Shown: in pieces, positions 28,528 to 38,698 of the stretch
Numbering within the stretch: the first letter of the stretch is position 1
Layout of the letters: each line of letters begins with the position of its first letter
Assembly (NCBI GenBank): GCA_030448185.1
Contig: JAUJNL010000022.1
Coordinates: 1-64,000, forward strand
Reading direction: 5' to 3'
Length of the DNA stretch: 64,000 nt
DNA from: Cytophagales bacterium
Lineage (GTDB): Bacteria > Bacteroidota > Bacteroidia > Cytophagales > 172606-1
The notes under the pieces: generated by a model
Seen by the model: only the letters and a program-made list of their open reading frames with translations
What the model was told of the DNA's origin: nothing
Databases searched by the model: none
Made by a program: the position numbers and the translations under genes

Positions 28528-29312
28528 TTCTGAATTTGGGGGTGATTGGCAGGCAGCGGACTGTACAGGGTCCAGCCTCCGTCGACCATCAGGGTTTCAC
28601 CGGTCACGTGACGCGCCGCTGCGGAAGCCAGGAATAGTGCCGCAGCGGCAATATCATCTACCGTAGCCGTCCGGCCATTGGGCGCTACCGAATTCCAGTT
28701 TCTTTCGTAATCCGGATCATCCTGCAGGGTTCGTTCGGTAATGGTAGCCCCGGCGCCAATAGCATTGACGGTAATTCCGTAGGGGCCGAGTTCCAGCGCC
28801 AGCGTTTTGGCCATCATCCGGATGCCGGCTTTGGTAATACCATAGGCGCTCAGGTTGCGGTGTGCCACCAGCCGCGTGTCAGAAGAAAGAAATACTAAGC
28901 GCACTTCCATTTGCTGCCGGATCATTTCCTGAGCCGCGGCCTGGGCCGTGAAGTAGGAGGCCCCGCAGGTTGACCGCCATCAGGGTATCAAACGCATCGG
29001 GGTACCGTAGAGAAATTCGCCGTAATTGGTAATGCCCGCATTGGCTATTGCTACGTCAAGCCCCTCAAAGCGGGAAGCAAAGCGGTTGATCATGGTTCGC
29101 AAGGCTTCTACCTCCGCAATATCACCAGCGTACGCATATACCCTTTCCCTTTCTGGTTGCCCATTGATCCGGCCGGCGGCTTCTCTGGCAAGGCTCAGGT
29201 TAACATCATTGAGGGCGACAATGGCCCCTTCGCGGGCAAACTGTTCGCATAAACCAAAGCCAATGCCCTTGCGAAGCCCCGGTGATGAATACTTTTTATC
29301 CTTAAATCGCAT
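28524..29312 (-). pseudogene. short-chain dehydrogenase/reductase, frameshifted
   Basis: A classical SDR oxidoreductase of about 262 aa using NAD(P)H. N-terminal 'MRFKDK', then a damaged glycine motif (the TGxxxGIG strand is out of frame but 'KGIGFGLCEQFAREG' is read). Then come 'VALNDVNL', 'YAGDIAEVEALRTMI', the 'NAG' of 'VAIANAGITNYGEFL', a break near 28950-28990, 'VFLSSDTRL' and the catalytic 'YGITKAG' (Y-x3-K). The end includes 'HVTGETLMVDGGW'. Two or three small indels occur. The stop overlaps the ceramidase ATG by 4 bp, which suggests a joint role, perhaps in lipid metabolism (inference). Confidence 0.85.
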
Positions 29313-29668
29313 GATGCGCTGTTTACCGTTTGAGTGGTGAAAGGCAAGTTTATCAAAATCTTGACATAAAGTATAGTTTCCGGTTGCTGGTTTATCGTTT
29401 TCGGTTTTGGATTGTTGGTTTCAACTGGCGCGGAAGTTTCTTCCGTGCTTTTCTTATACTAAAATCTTAGTTCCATCATTGCGGGAACGGACCGGAAGGG
29501 CGTATGCGATACGCCCCTACAATGATCGTCACTCGCCGAGGGCAAGCGCCTGTTTCTGCAAATGGGGGAAGTATTCCTAAAATGCCAGATCACAAGAGCG
29601 TATTTGGGAAACTTACCCGCAAATATTCTTTGCATTTTCAAAATTCCTGCCTACATTTGGCCCACAAG
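29313..29668. other. intergenic region
   Basis: No gene is supported. It contains the dispersed REP-like palindrome at 29497-29520 and leads into the TPP riboswitch. Confidence 0.6.
29497..29520. repeat. REP-like palindrome, copy 5
   Basis: AGGGCGTATGCGATACGCCC followed by CTAC, the same family as the copies at and near the RAYT (1776-2270), here 27 kb away. Confidence 0.75.
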
Positions 29669-29669
29669 A

Positions 29670-29762
29670 AACTTTGGGGTGTTCCGGAAGTGAAATTTTA
29701 ATCCGGAACTGAGATGATACCCTCCTGAACCTGATGCAGTTCGTACTGCCGAAGAAAAGTTG
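29670..29762 (+). promoter_or_regulatory. TPP (THI-box) riboswitch
   Basis: Upstream of thiS: closing stem AACTTT / AAAGTT, the 5' TTGGGGTG, a variable stem TTCCGG/CCGGAA, the conserved CTGAGAT, then ATACCC and GAACCTGATGCAGTT, TACTGCCGAAG. These are the conserved thiamin pyrophosphate binding elements in correct order. It ends 77 bp before the thiS ATG. It should repress the thi operon when TPP is abundant. Confidence 0.92.
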
Positions 29763-29838
29763 CACCATCATAGCCGTGCGTATGCCCGATGCTGCGCATT
29801 CCCCTGATTTATTGTTAACGCATTTAACCCTTAAAGCC

Positions 29839-30048
29839 ATGCGTGAGCTTTTTGTTAACAGTAAACGGCAGCAATTTTCGATTCCCGTTACCTTAATGCA
29901 GTTGCTGCAAGGAAAAAACCTCCATCAGGCTAAAGGCATTGCCGTAGCTATCAATAACCTGACAGTCATTCCCCGGTCAAACTGGGATCACACGACTTTG
30001 TCGCACCAGAACCGCATCACCATCATTACGGCTACCCAGGGCGGGTGA
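29839..30048 (+). CDS. thiS: sulfur carrier protein ThiS
   Basis: A 69-aa ubiquitin-fold sulfur carrier ending in the essential Gly-Gly ('TQGG'), which becomes a thiocarboxylate that donates sulfur to the thiazole ring. 'IAVAINNLTVIPRSNW' is the typical mid-region. Start ATG 29839 gives 'MRELFVNSKRQQ'; an in-frame upstream ORF extension overlaps the riboswitch and is rejected. First gene of the thi operon. Confidence 0.92.
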   Translation: MRELFVNSKRQQFSIPVTLMQLLQGKNLHQAKGIAVAINNLTVIPRSNWDHTTLSHQNRITIITATQGG

Positions 30049-30102
30049 AGAGATGTCGGATGTGGGAGGGATTTCAAATGTATGAGTTTGATTTCCGACA
30101 CC

Positions 30103-30130
30103 GTAGAGACGCAATGCATTGCGTCTCTAC
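30103..30130. repeat. perfect 28-bp palindrome
   Basis: The 14-base half GTAGAGACGCAATG is followed immediately by its exact reverse complement. It lies between thiS and thiC. Palindromes with GTAGAGACGC ends are dispersed repeats in several bacterial phyla. Confidence 0.9.
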
Positions 30131-30225
30131 ATCCTGCCAGTCAATATCGCCCATCCGAAATCTGCCTTCTGGCATTCGAAATCTCCTTACGTCGCCAATC
30201 GAACATCGTAAATCGCCCATCAACC

Positions 30226-32082
<1,857 letters not shown>

Positions 32083-32437
32083 AAAAGCGGCAGCGGCAGT
32101 AGCAGTGGCAGTTAATGGTTTTGGTTGACAGTTTCCGGTTGGGTATTTCGAGTCATTGCGGGGTGTAGGGGCGAAAAGTGTTGAAGCCCTTTAACCAGTC
32201 CTTGCCTCCGGCAGTGACGACTATCAAACGGGCCGGAGGCCCGTTTGACGGAGATGTATACCTGATCAATAGGCGCTCCACCGCACTGACTGCAGGCGAG
32301 ACGCCTGCTCCATAGCCGTCACTCGCCGGAGGCAAGCGACTGGTTAGCGTAAGAGTGGTGACTTTACTATAACCAGCAACTATAACCAGCAACCGGAAAC
32401 TAAAAACCATAAACTCAAAACCAGCAACCAAATAAAG
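32083..32437. other. operon-internal spacer
   Basis: No gene is seen between thiC and the TenI-like gene. It is filled by the composite inverted repeat at 32192-32346 and a partial REP (GTAGGGGCGA at about 32165). Confidence 0.65.
32192..32346. repeat. composite inverted repeat with two nested hairpins
   Basis: Outer arms 32192-32224 and 32312-32346 are near-complementary (TAACCAGTC, TTGCCTCCGGC, AGTGACG share). They enclose CAAACGGGCC-GGA-GGCCCGTTTG (32225-32247) and GCAGGCG-AGA-CGCCTGC (32292-32308). The GGA/AGA triloops match those at 5540-5575. Confidence 0.8.
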
Positions 32438-33082
32438 ATGAGGATCAGGGTAATAACCAGTCCGGAAGCAATAGCGGGAGAAACTGACCAACTCAATGCC
32501 CTCTTTGCCGAAGGCTTGCATTGTCTGCACCTGCGGAAACCAGATTGGCCGGAATGGGTCATGGCAAGCTTGCTAGACAACGTTCTGCCGCTGTACCGGT
32601 CCCGGATTGTGCTCCATAGCCATTTTAATTTGGCCGCAAAGTATCTGGTAAAAGGTGTGCACTTCCCAGAGTCTTCCCGGCTTGCCTTATCAGAGAAGGA
32701 ACTGAAGCGGCTGCTGGAGCAATGGCACGAAAAGGGCAAAACGGTCAGTACTTCCGCGCATCACCCGCAGACATTACTGGACTTATCCCCGGCTTTCGAT
32801 GAAGTACTGGTAAGCCCGGTATTTGAAAGCATTTCCAAAGCGGGATACCAACCGGCAGAAAACTGGGATGTACGGGAATGTAAAAAGCAGTTGGGTTTTA
32901 CCCTCATAGGGTTGGGTGGAATAGAGGAAAGCCGGCTCGTAGAAGCAGCCAAGCTCGGGTTCGGGGAAGTGGCCGTGCTGGGAGCCATCTGGCAGAAACC
33001 CGAAAGGGGAGTGGAAACTTTCCGGAGGCTTCGGGAGCAAGGTGATCTAATAGAGGAGGAATTATACAGAATGGGTAATTGA
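32438..33082 (+). CDS. TenI/ThiE-superfamily protein
   Basis: A 214-aa TIM barrel related to thiamin phosphate synthase. It has 'LHCLHLRKPDW' in the place of the ThiE substrate strand, 'GVHFPESSR', 'STSAHHPQTLLDL', 'DEVLVSPVFESISKAGYQP' and the phosphate-binding 'LIGLGGIEESRL' loop. It lacks the ThiE 'ND' pair and 'TxTK' motif, which the next gene has. A TenI-like thiazole tautomerase is therefore the better guess than a second synthase, though databases often name such genes thiE. It sits between thiC and thiE in the operon. Confidence 0.82.
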   Translation: MRIRVITSPEAIAGETDQLNALFAEGLHCLHLRKPDWPEWVMASLLDNVLPLYRSRIVLHSHFNLAAKYLVKGVHFPESSRLALSEKELKRLLEQWHEKGKTVSTSAHHPQTLLDLSPAFDEVLVSPVFESISKAGYQPAENWDVRECKKQLGFTLIGLGGIEESRLVEAAKLGFGEVAVLGAIWQKPERGVETFRRLREQGDLIEEELYRMGN

Positions 33083-33162
33083 TATAATATCTCTTTTCTA
33101 TGCTTCAACCGCACATATGCACAGAAATGAATCAGCACAGTAACGCATTAGCACACGAACCC

Positions 33163-33810
33163 ATGATTCCTAAACTACAATATATATCACAGCAGACCCC
33201 CGATCGTACGCATTTGCAGGCCATTGAAGAAGCTTGTCTGGCCGGGTGCCGGTGGGTTCAATTGAGAGTAAAAAATACCACCTTCGAAGCCTATCTGCGG
33301 ATTGCACGGCAGGCTAAAGAAGTATGTGATCAGTACGGCGCCAGGCTCACCATCAATGACAATCTCACCGTGGCCCGGGAGGTGAAAGCCTACGGGGTAC
33401 ACTTGGGTAAGGAGGATATGCCAGCGGAGCAGGCCCGCCGGGTAGTCGGAAATACAATGATCATTGGAGGCACCGCCAATACGTTTGAAGACATCCAGCG
33501 TTTGGCAGCGGCTAAAGTGGATTATATTGGCCTCGGGCCTTTCCGGTTTACCCCTACTAAGGAAAAATTAAGCCCGGTGCTGGGCCTGGAAGGCTACCAG
33601 ACGATCCTGCGGAAAGTGAGAACCGCAGGAATAGAGGTTCCCATCCTGGCCATCGGCGGAATTTTGTTGGGTGACGCGGATGCTTTACTGGAAACGGGTG
33701 TATACGGGGTGGCGGTATCGGGTCTGATCACGCATGCTCCCGACAAAAAACGAATAGTAGATCAATTACAAGAACGATTACAACATGCAACCATTACAAA
33801 TAGCCGGTAA
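33163..33810 (+). CDS. thiE: thiamine phosphate synthase
   Basis: Joins HMP-PP and thiazole phosphate to thiamin phosphate. The 215-aa TIM barrel (from ATG 33163, '[13 protein letters not shown]') has 'WVQLRVKN', the Mg/pyrophosphate 'LTINDN', '[10 protein letters not shown]', 'IIGGTAN', '[16 protein letters not shown]' and 'ILAIGGI...[10 protein letters not shown]'. The longer in-frame start at 33100 would add 21 residues with no family counterpart. The usual REK is RVK here. Its end overlaps thiG by 26 bp. Confidence 0.92.
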   Translation: MIPKLQYISQQTPDRTHLQAIEEACLAGCRWVQLRVKNTTFEAYLRIARQAKEVCDQYGARLTINDNLTVAREVKAYGVHLGKEDMPAEQARRVVGNTMIIGGTANTFEDIQRLAAAKVDYIGLGPFRFTPTKEKLSPVLGLEGYQTILRKVRTAGIEVPILAIGGILLGDADALLETGVYGVAVSGLITHAPDKKRIVDQLQERLQHATITNSR

Positions 33811-34555
33811 ACCCTTTGGGTCACGTCTGTTCACCGGTACGGGAAAATTCAGCTCCGCCGCCCTGATGGAGGAAGCCTTACTGGCTTCCGGTTCCGAACT
33901 GGTAACGGTAGCCCTCAAGCGGGTCGATGTCCACAATGAACAGGACGATATGCTCCGTCACGTTTCGCATCCTCAATTTTCGTTGTTGCCGAATACCTCC
34001 GGCGTTCGGACGGCCAAAGAGGCGGTGTTTGCTGCCCAGCTGGCCCGGGAGGCACTGGAGACAAACTGGCTGAAGCTTGAAATTCATCCGGACCCTAAAT
34101 ACCTGATGCCTGACCCGATTGAAACGCTGAAAGCGGCCGAAGAACTGGTAAAGTTAGGCTTTGTAGTATTACCTTATATTCATGCTGATCCTGTCTTGTG
34201 CAAACGGCTGGAGGAAGTAGGGGTGGCTGCCGTAATGCCGCTGGGGTCGCCTATTGGCAGTAATAAAGGCCTGAAAACGGTTGATTTCCTCGAAATCATT
34301 ATTGAGCAGAGTAAGGTTCCGGTAGTGGTTGATGCCGGTATTGGCAGTCCGTCGGACGCGGCCAAAGCCTTGGAAATCGGGGCGGACGCCGTGTTAGTCA
34401 ATACGGCCATTGCCGTTTCCGAAAACCCGGTGCAGATGGCCCAGGCTTTCCGCTTGGCCGTGGAAGCGGGACGAATGGCTTTTGAGGCCCGGTTAGCCAG
34501 GCCTTTTGTACACGCGGTAGCCAGTAGTCCCCTAACCGCTTTTCTGGATGAATAG
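33785..34555 (+). CDS. thiG: thiazole synthase ThiG
   Basis: A 256-aa TIM barrel that condenses DXP, dehydroglycine and ThiS thiocarboxylate into the thiazole. The imine-forming lysine is K97 in '[10 protein letters not shown]'. Other hallmarks are '[12 protein letters not shown]', 'VTVALKRVD', '[14 protein letters not shown]', '[20 protein letters not shown]' and '[11 protein letters not shown]'. Full length and intact. It overlaps thiE upstream and thiH downstream by a few bases, so the three are coupled. Confidence 0.96.
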   Translation: MQPLQIAGKPFGSRLFTGTGKFSSAALMEEALLASGSELVTVALKRVDVHNEQDDMLRHVSHPQFSLLPNTSGVRTAKEAVFAAQLAREALETNWLKLEIHPDPKYLMPDPIETLKAAEELVKLGFVVLPYIHADPVLCKRLEEVGVAAVMPLGSPIGSNKGLKTVDFLEIIIEQSKVPVVVDAGIGSPSDAAKALEIGADAVLVNTAIAVSENPVQMAQAFRLAVEAGRMAFEARLARPFVHAVASSPLTAFLDE

Positions 34556-35678
34556 TTTTAGCGAAATATTTGACCGGCATCCCTGGGAAAAGGTAAAGGC
34601 CAGCATTTATGAAAAAACAGCAGCTGACGTGGAACGGGCTCTTACGGGGCCTAAGCGCAGTTTAGAAGATTTCAAAGCCTTGATTTCTCCGGCTGCTCTT
34701 CCCTACCTGGAATCGATGGCCCAATTGAGCCACCAGCTCACCCAGAAGCGGTTCGGCAAAGTCATTCAGTTGTACGTACCGCTGTATCTTTCCAACGAAT
34801 GCCAGAACATCTGTACCTACTGCGGTTTCAGCTTCGATAATAAAATCCGCCGGAAAACCCTGACGGATGCCGAAATTGGGCGCGAAGTGGAAGCAATCAA
34901 GCAAATAGGCTATGACCATGTATTGCTAGTAACCGGGGAAGCCAATCAGACCGTGGGGGTAGCCTATTTGAAAAATGCCCTGCGCCTGATCCGGCCCTGT
35001 TTTTCGCATATTTCCATGGAGGTGCAGCCGCTGGACCAACCAGATTACGAAGAATTGATTCCGCTGGGACTCAATACAGTGTTGGTGTATCAGGAAACCT
35101 ACCACCGTGAGGAGTACAAAACGCACCACCCAAGGGGCAAAAAATCTAATTTCACTTACCGCCTCGATACACCAGATCGTCTCGGCAGGGCAGGTATTCA
35201 CAAAATGGGCTTAGGTGTACTTTTTGGACTCGAAGACTGGCGGACGGACAGCTTCTTCACGGCCCTGCACCTCAATTACCTGGAACGGACCTATTGGCAA
35301 ACCAAGTACTCCATTTCCTTTCCCCGGCTACGTCCGTTTTCCGGCGGCCCGGAGCCCAAAGTAGCCATGACCAATAAAGTAGCCATGACCAATAAAGAAC
35401 TGGTGCAACTGATTTGTGCTTACCGGATCTTTAACGAAGAAGTAGAACTATCCATTTCAACCCGTGAAACTCCAACCTTCCGGGATCACATTATTAAACT
35501 GGGTATTACTTCCCTGAGTGCGGGGTCTAAAACCAACCCGGGCGGCTACGCGGTAGATCCGCAATCACTGGAGCAATTTGAAATTTCGGATGAAAGAAGT
35601 CCGGCCCACATGGCAGCGGTTCTCCGGCAGCAAGGCTATGAACCCGTTTGGAAGGACTGGGACGCCGTACTTGGATAA
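34548..35678 (+). CDS. thiH: 2-iminoacetate synthase ThiH
   Basis: Radical-SAM tyrosine lyase that supplies dehydroglycine to ThiG. The cluster motif C85-x3-C89-x2-C92 lies in '[12 protein letters not shown]'. '[13 protein letters not shown]', '[15 protein letters not shown]', '[11 protein letters not shown]' and '[13 protein letters not shown]' are typical. An 18-bp tandem duplication (35358-35393) inserts six residues, giving '[15 protein letters not shown]' where relatives have one copy. It lies in a loop before '[11 protein letters not shown]' and keeps the frame, so activity may be retained. Last gene of the operon. Confidence 0.94.
   Translation: MNSFSEIFDRHPWEKVKASIYEKTAADVERALTGPKRSLEDFKALISPAALPYLESMAQLSHQLTQKRFGKVIQLYVPLYLSNECQNICTYCGFSFDNKIRRKTLTDAEIGREVEAIKQIGYDHVLLVTGEANQTVGVAYLKNALRLIRPCFSHISMEVQPLDQPDYEELIPLGLNTVLVYQETYHREEYKTHHPRGKKSNFTYRLDTPDRLGRAGIHKMGLGVLFGLEDWRTDSFFTALHLNYLERTYWQTKYSISFPRLRPFSGGPEPKVAMTNKVAMTNKELVQLICAYRIFNEEVELSISTRETPTFRDHIIKLGITSLSAGSKTNPGGYAVDPQSLEQFEISDERSPAHMAAVLRQQGYEPVWKDWDAVLG
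35358..35393. repeat. 18-bp tandem duplication in thiH
   Basis: AAAGTAGCCATGACCAAT occurs twice in a row, perfectly. It adds six codons to thiH without a frameshift. Confidence 0.95.
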
Positions 35679-36516
35679 TTGCGGGGGAGGCGGAACTAGT
35701 AGTCATGGCTCAGTAGTTTTTACCCTGAATGACCTTTTCCCAAAACTACTGACCATTAGACTGGTTCTATTTTGATTATCAATAAGTTGCAGCATCAACC
35801 ACCCCTGCCCGTTAGCTTCGCAGGACTACGTCCGGCACGTTCGGCTCCCGCCTCGTACCCTTCAGGTTTCTAATCTTAGGAGGAGTTAACCACATAAGGA
35901 GATCGTAAGGGTAGAAACCTGTAATTCCCCTCCTTGTTGAAAGGAGGGGTTAGGGGTGGTTAGAGGCCTAAATATATAAGTGTTTGAAACACAAAGCAAA
36001 ACAGGTCTATTGACTAATATCCAGTACCTGATGCCTTCTTCCCCAATGACCTATGACAATTAAAGGTTATAGGTTCGAAGATCAAATTTCCCCTAAGATA
36101 ACAACTAAGGTAACGACAAGATACCTACGTAAATACTACTATTTTTTGGAATTATCTGTTATTTAGTAAACTCTTCACTTGAATTCTCCGTACACAAGCG
36201 GGAACATACACAGAAACAACAGATACTGGGACTGAAATATAGCTAATGCGCCAACGCATCAGCGGATAAGGTTTAAAAGTATTCGTTCTATTTCAACTCG
36301 TATGCAGATTATTTTTCAGGCACATATTTCTAACTGCTTTAGAAGCAACAAGCTAAGACCCCGAATGCGGCTAAGTGTGCGGAAGCAATGGATGGCCAGC
36401 AGATTGATCTGCGGCTACTTGATCTTCTGCAATATAGGTAACCCTGCCAACCCGGAACCCCGATAAGCATATTCTATTTTAAAATCTTTACGAACCTTAA
36501 ACCAATCAATTTTACT
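35679..36516. other. intergenic region between thiH and Gly/Thr-rich genes
   Basis: No coding sequence is supported in about 840 bp. It contains the 10-bp inverted pair CAGGTTTCTA (35863-35872) / TAGAAACCTG (35912-35921) and the dispersed CCCCTCCTT repeat at 35921-35963. The stretch before 36517 is AT-rich and probably carries the promoter of the lipoprotein cluster. Confidence 0.6.
35921..35963. repeat. dispersed CCCCTCCTT...AAGGAGGGG repeat
   Basis: CCCCTCCTT-GTTGA-AAGGAGGGG with flanking TAATT and TTAGGGGTGGTTA. This hairpin type is a well-known interspersed repeat in Bacteroidota genomes; a related, weaker form is at 9642-9658. Confidence 0.75.
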
Positions 36517-36778
36517 ATGAAAAATGACTTGGAAAACCTGAAAAAATTTCCTCGCAGGAACATTTGTCTTATCAACGGTGGCGCTTACCACCCTGTATTC
36601 CTGCGGCAACACAGGAGGAAACGCGAAAAGTGATGCGAACACTACTGATACCACTACCATGGGTACAGGTACCGATGGAACTGGTATGGGTACTGATACT
36701 ACCGGCACGGGTATGGGTACTGATACTGCCGGCACTACTGGCACGGGTACTACGGGTACTAGTGGAAGTAACCAGTAA
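36517..36778 (+). pseudogene. Gly/Thr-rich lipoprotein 1, one frameshift
   Basis: Starting from ATG 36517, 'MKNDLENLKK' leads, after one extra C near 36550, into 'FLAGTFVLSTVALTTLYSCG' and a 50-residue tail of Gly, Thr, Asp and Met ('TGTDGTGMGTDTTGTGMGTD'). With the C removed it is a lipoprotein: a short N-terminal helix, a hydrophobic stretch, and Cys in 'YSCG'. The tail is nearly pure low complexity with no known fold. It has the same N-terminal plan as lipoprotein 2 (36923-37282), so the start is supported by comparison. Function unknown. Confidence 0.7.
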
Positions 36779-36922
36779 ACACAAGGGTAGGCCCGAAAGC
36801 AATACCTTATTCATTAAAATACAAGGTCGCCGGTCAGGCAAATTAAACGCTGCCAGCCGGATAACTAAAGTTCTAATTCAATCAATACCTTTTATTAACA
36901 AACCAGCTAAAATCTGAATCTT

Positions 36923-37282
36923 ATGAAAATCACGCTTGAAAGTTTAAAAAGTGCCTTAAAAGGCACGTATGCTCTTTCCCCGATGTCACTCAGCTTCCTG
37001 TATTCCTGCGCCCCAGGAACTGGTTCTCAGTCCGGCGCCAGCGGCAATACCGGTACTGGAACAACGGGTACTGGAACAGGTACAACTGGCGGCTCCGGAA
37101 CTACTGGTAGCGGTACATCCGGCTCCGGAACTACTGGTGGAAGCACTGGCACTGGATCAGGAACTACTGGTACCGGCACTGGAACATCCGGTAGTGGCAC
37201 AACTGGTGGTAGCACCGGAACGGGTACTGGCACGTCCGGATCAGGCACAACTGGTGGTAGCAACAGCCGGAACCAGACGTGA
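36923..37282 (+). CDS. Gly/Thr/Ser-rich lipoprotein 2
   Basis: A 119-aa protein: 'MKITLESLKSALKGTYALSP', a hydrophobic segment 'MSLSFLYSC' with a lipobox-like Cys at about residue 31, then about 85 residues made almost only of Gly, Thr and Ser in irregular repeats such as 'GTGTTGTGTGTTGG' and 'TSGSGTTGGSTGTG'. It is followed by 'NSRNQT' and the stop. No recognised family. It may be a surface-attached flexible coat or matrix protein. It lies in tandem with related genes 1 and 3 and shares DNA blocks with gene 3 (37142-37262 versus 37618-37732). Confidence 0.75.
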   Translation: MKITLESLKSALKGTYALSPMSLSFLYSCAPGTGSQSGASGNTGTGTTGTGTGTTGGSGTTGSGTSGSGTTGGSTGTGSGTTGTGTGTSGSGTTGGSTGTGTGTSGSGTTGGSNSRNQT

Positions 37283-37302
37283 CTCACTGCATGGCAGCAA
37301 TT

Positions 37303-37864
37303 ATGAAAATCCGTTTTACCCCGGCAGCCAATCAGGAAAATAACGAAGCCTTAGCAATGGCTAATTTCCAGCACTGGTTCTAAACTGGTTCTGGCAATCA
37401 GACTGGCTCCGGCAATACCAGCAGTGGCACTCAGACCGGTACGGGCACGCAGTCTGGTACTCAGACCGGTACTGGTACGCAATCCGGTTCTCAGCTCCGG
37501 TACGAGTGGCAGCGGCACCCAGAGTGGTACGGGTACCCGTTCAGGGAGCAGCACCAGTGGAAGTGGTAACACGGGAACCTCTGGCAGCGGTAATACCGGC
37601 ACTACCGGATCAGGAACTACTAGTGGCAGCACTGGCACTGGATCAGGAACTACTGGTACCGGCACTGGAACATCCGGCAGCGGTACAACTGGTAGTAGCA
37701 CCGGAACGGGTACAGGCACTGGCATGTCCGGCTCAGGTACTACTAAAGGCAACAAGTCCAAGTCTGGTACTCAAAGTGGCAGCAAGTCTGGTTCAGGAAC
37801 CCGTAGCGGTAGCGGTACCCAGAGTGGTTCTGGCTCCGGTACTGGTAACCAAGGCAATCAATAA
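37303..37864 (+). pseudogene. Gly/Ser/Thr-rich protein 3, interrupted
   Basis: ATG 37303 gives 'MKIRFTPAANQENNEALAMA' and stops at TAA 37381-37383. The same frame goes on at once with 'TGSGNQTGSGNTSSGTQTG', then shifts by one base near 37492 into 'SGTSGSGTQSGTGTRSGSST' and a long Gly/Ser/Thr tract. The end is more polar and basic ('KGNKSKSGTQSGSKSGSG') and closes with 'NQGNQ'. Undamaged it would be about 186 aa. No signal peptide is clear, so the true start may differ. A strong terminator follows directly (37888-37926). Confidence 0.6.
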
Positions 37865-37887
37865 TTGACTTCCTTCGGGAAATCAGA

Positions 37888-37926
37888 AAGAGCTTAGGTA
37901 CCAATCTAGTGCCTAAGCTCTTTTTT
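37888..37926 (+). terminator. rho-independent terminator
   Basis: AAGAGCTTAGG and CCTAAGCTCTT form an 11-bp stem with a 13-base loop followed by a T run. It ends the Gly/Thr/Ser-rich gene cluster. Confidence 0.85.
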
Positions 37927-38267
37927 ATTGCCAGTATACCTAATGGAAAAGCGCAGTGTGGACACTGTCTCGTTTGTGATCTAACCCATAAATAGTATAC
38001 ATCACAAATTTTGTCACCAAAACACCAGGAGGTTGGTCTCTTGTAGCAACAATCTAAGAGGAACGTTAGGGCATTATGCTACTATTCTTTTATTTCTATG
38101 TCGTACCCGAAGGACAACTAGTAATAAGAACTTCCTTTTCGCTTCTATCTGAAGGCAAGCCCTCAGAAATTTGCTATACCCGGGCCACCTTTCCACGTTT
38201 CCTCTCGTATTAAAAGTAGATGGGTGGTGCTTGATTAGCCCATCCGGATTTTATTAACCAGCGGAAC
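37927..38267. other. intergenic region
   Basis: No gene or repeat is seen in these 340 bp between the terminator and the CheB remnant. Confidence 0.6.
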
Positions 38268-38500
38268 ATGGAAAATCAGGAAAATTTTTATGTGGTGGGC
38301 ATCGGTCTCTCGGCCGGTGGAATTGAAGCCTTACGGGAGGTGTTGTGTAGTCTGCCTCAGGAGCCAAATGCTTCATTCATAAAGGCATGCCGTCCAATAT
38401 TATTTCCGAAGATCACCCGGATTTTATTTCTACTCCACAACAAATTGCCCAAGCGTTAATGACTCATCTTAGGGTTCCTCCGTACATGCCACAGATGAGT
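38268..38500 (+). pseudogene. CheB methylesterase-domain remnant
   Basis: The first 45 codons read like the start of a CheB/CheR-type protein: 'FYVVGIGLSAGGIEALREVL' contains the Gly-rich S-A-G-G with the catalytic Ser of CheB. The sequence then changes frame and matches the end of a CheB domain ('MPSNIISEDHPDFISTPQQIAQAL'). The middle, with the catalytic His and Asp, is missing. It is thus an internally deleted and frameshifted leftover of a larger chemosensory hybrid, with no remaining activity expected. Confidence 0.65.
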
Positions 38501-38547
38501 GTAGGAGGTAGGAAGTAGCAAGGAAGAGGTAAATAAATGATGAGTGG

Positions 38548-38693
38548 AGGAGTGAAAGGAAAAGGGTAAAGTCAAACAGGGGCGAGGGATGGGTGAAAAA
38601 ATTCGCGTATTATTTGCTCCAATTCAGCTATCTTGATTTTCCTACGTCCTGCCTCTTACTTCCGACTTCCTGCTTCGCACCTCCTTCACTCCT
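38548..38693. repeat. purine-rich / pyrimidine-rich inverted segments
   Basis: AGGAGTGAA (38548-38556) and TTCACTCCT (38685-38693) are complementary, within a purine-rich tract (38505-38575) and a pyrimidine-rich tract (38638-38697). This could fold as a large hairpin 3' of the DUF421 gene. Confidence 0.45.
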
Positions 38694-38698
38694 AAACT

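Noticed and set aside
29734-29838. N-terminal extension of thiS
   Set aside because: It would overlap the 3' part of the TPP riboswitch; the ATG at 29839 gives the normal ThiS length.
36580-37860. Tandem repeats as a CRISPR array
   Set aside because: Repeats are irregular, GC-rich and translate to Gly/Thr/Ser tails; there are no constant repeats with unique spacers and no cas genes.
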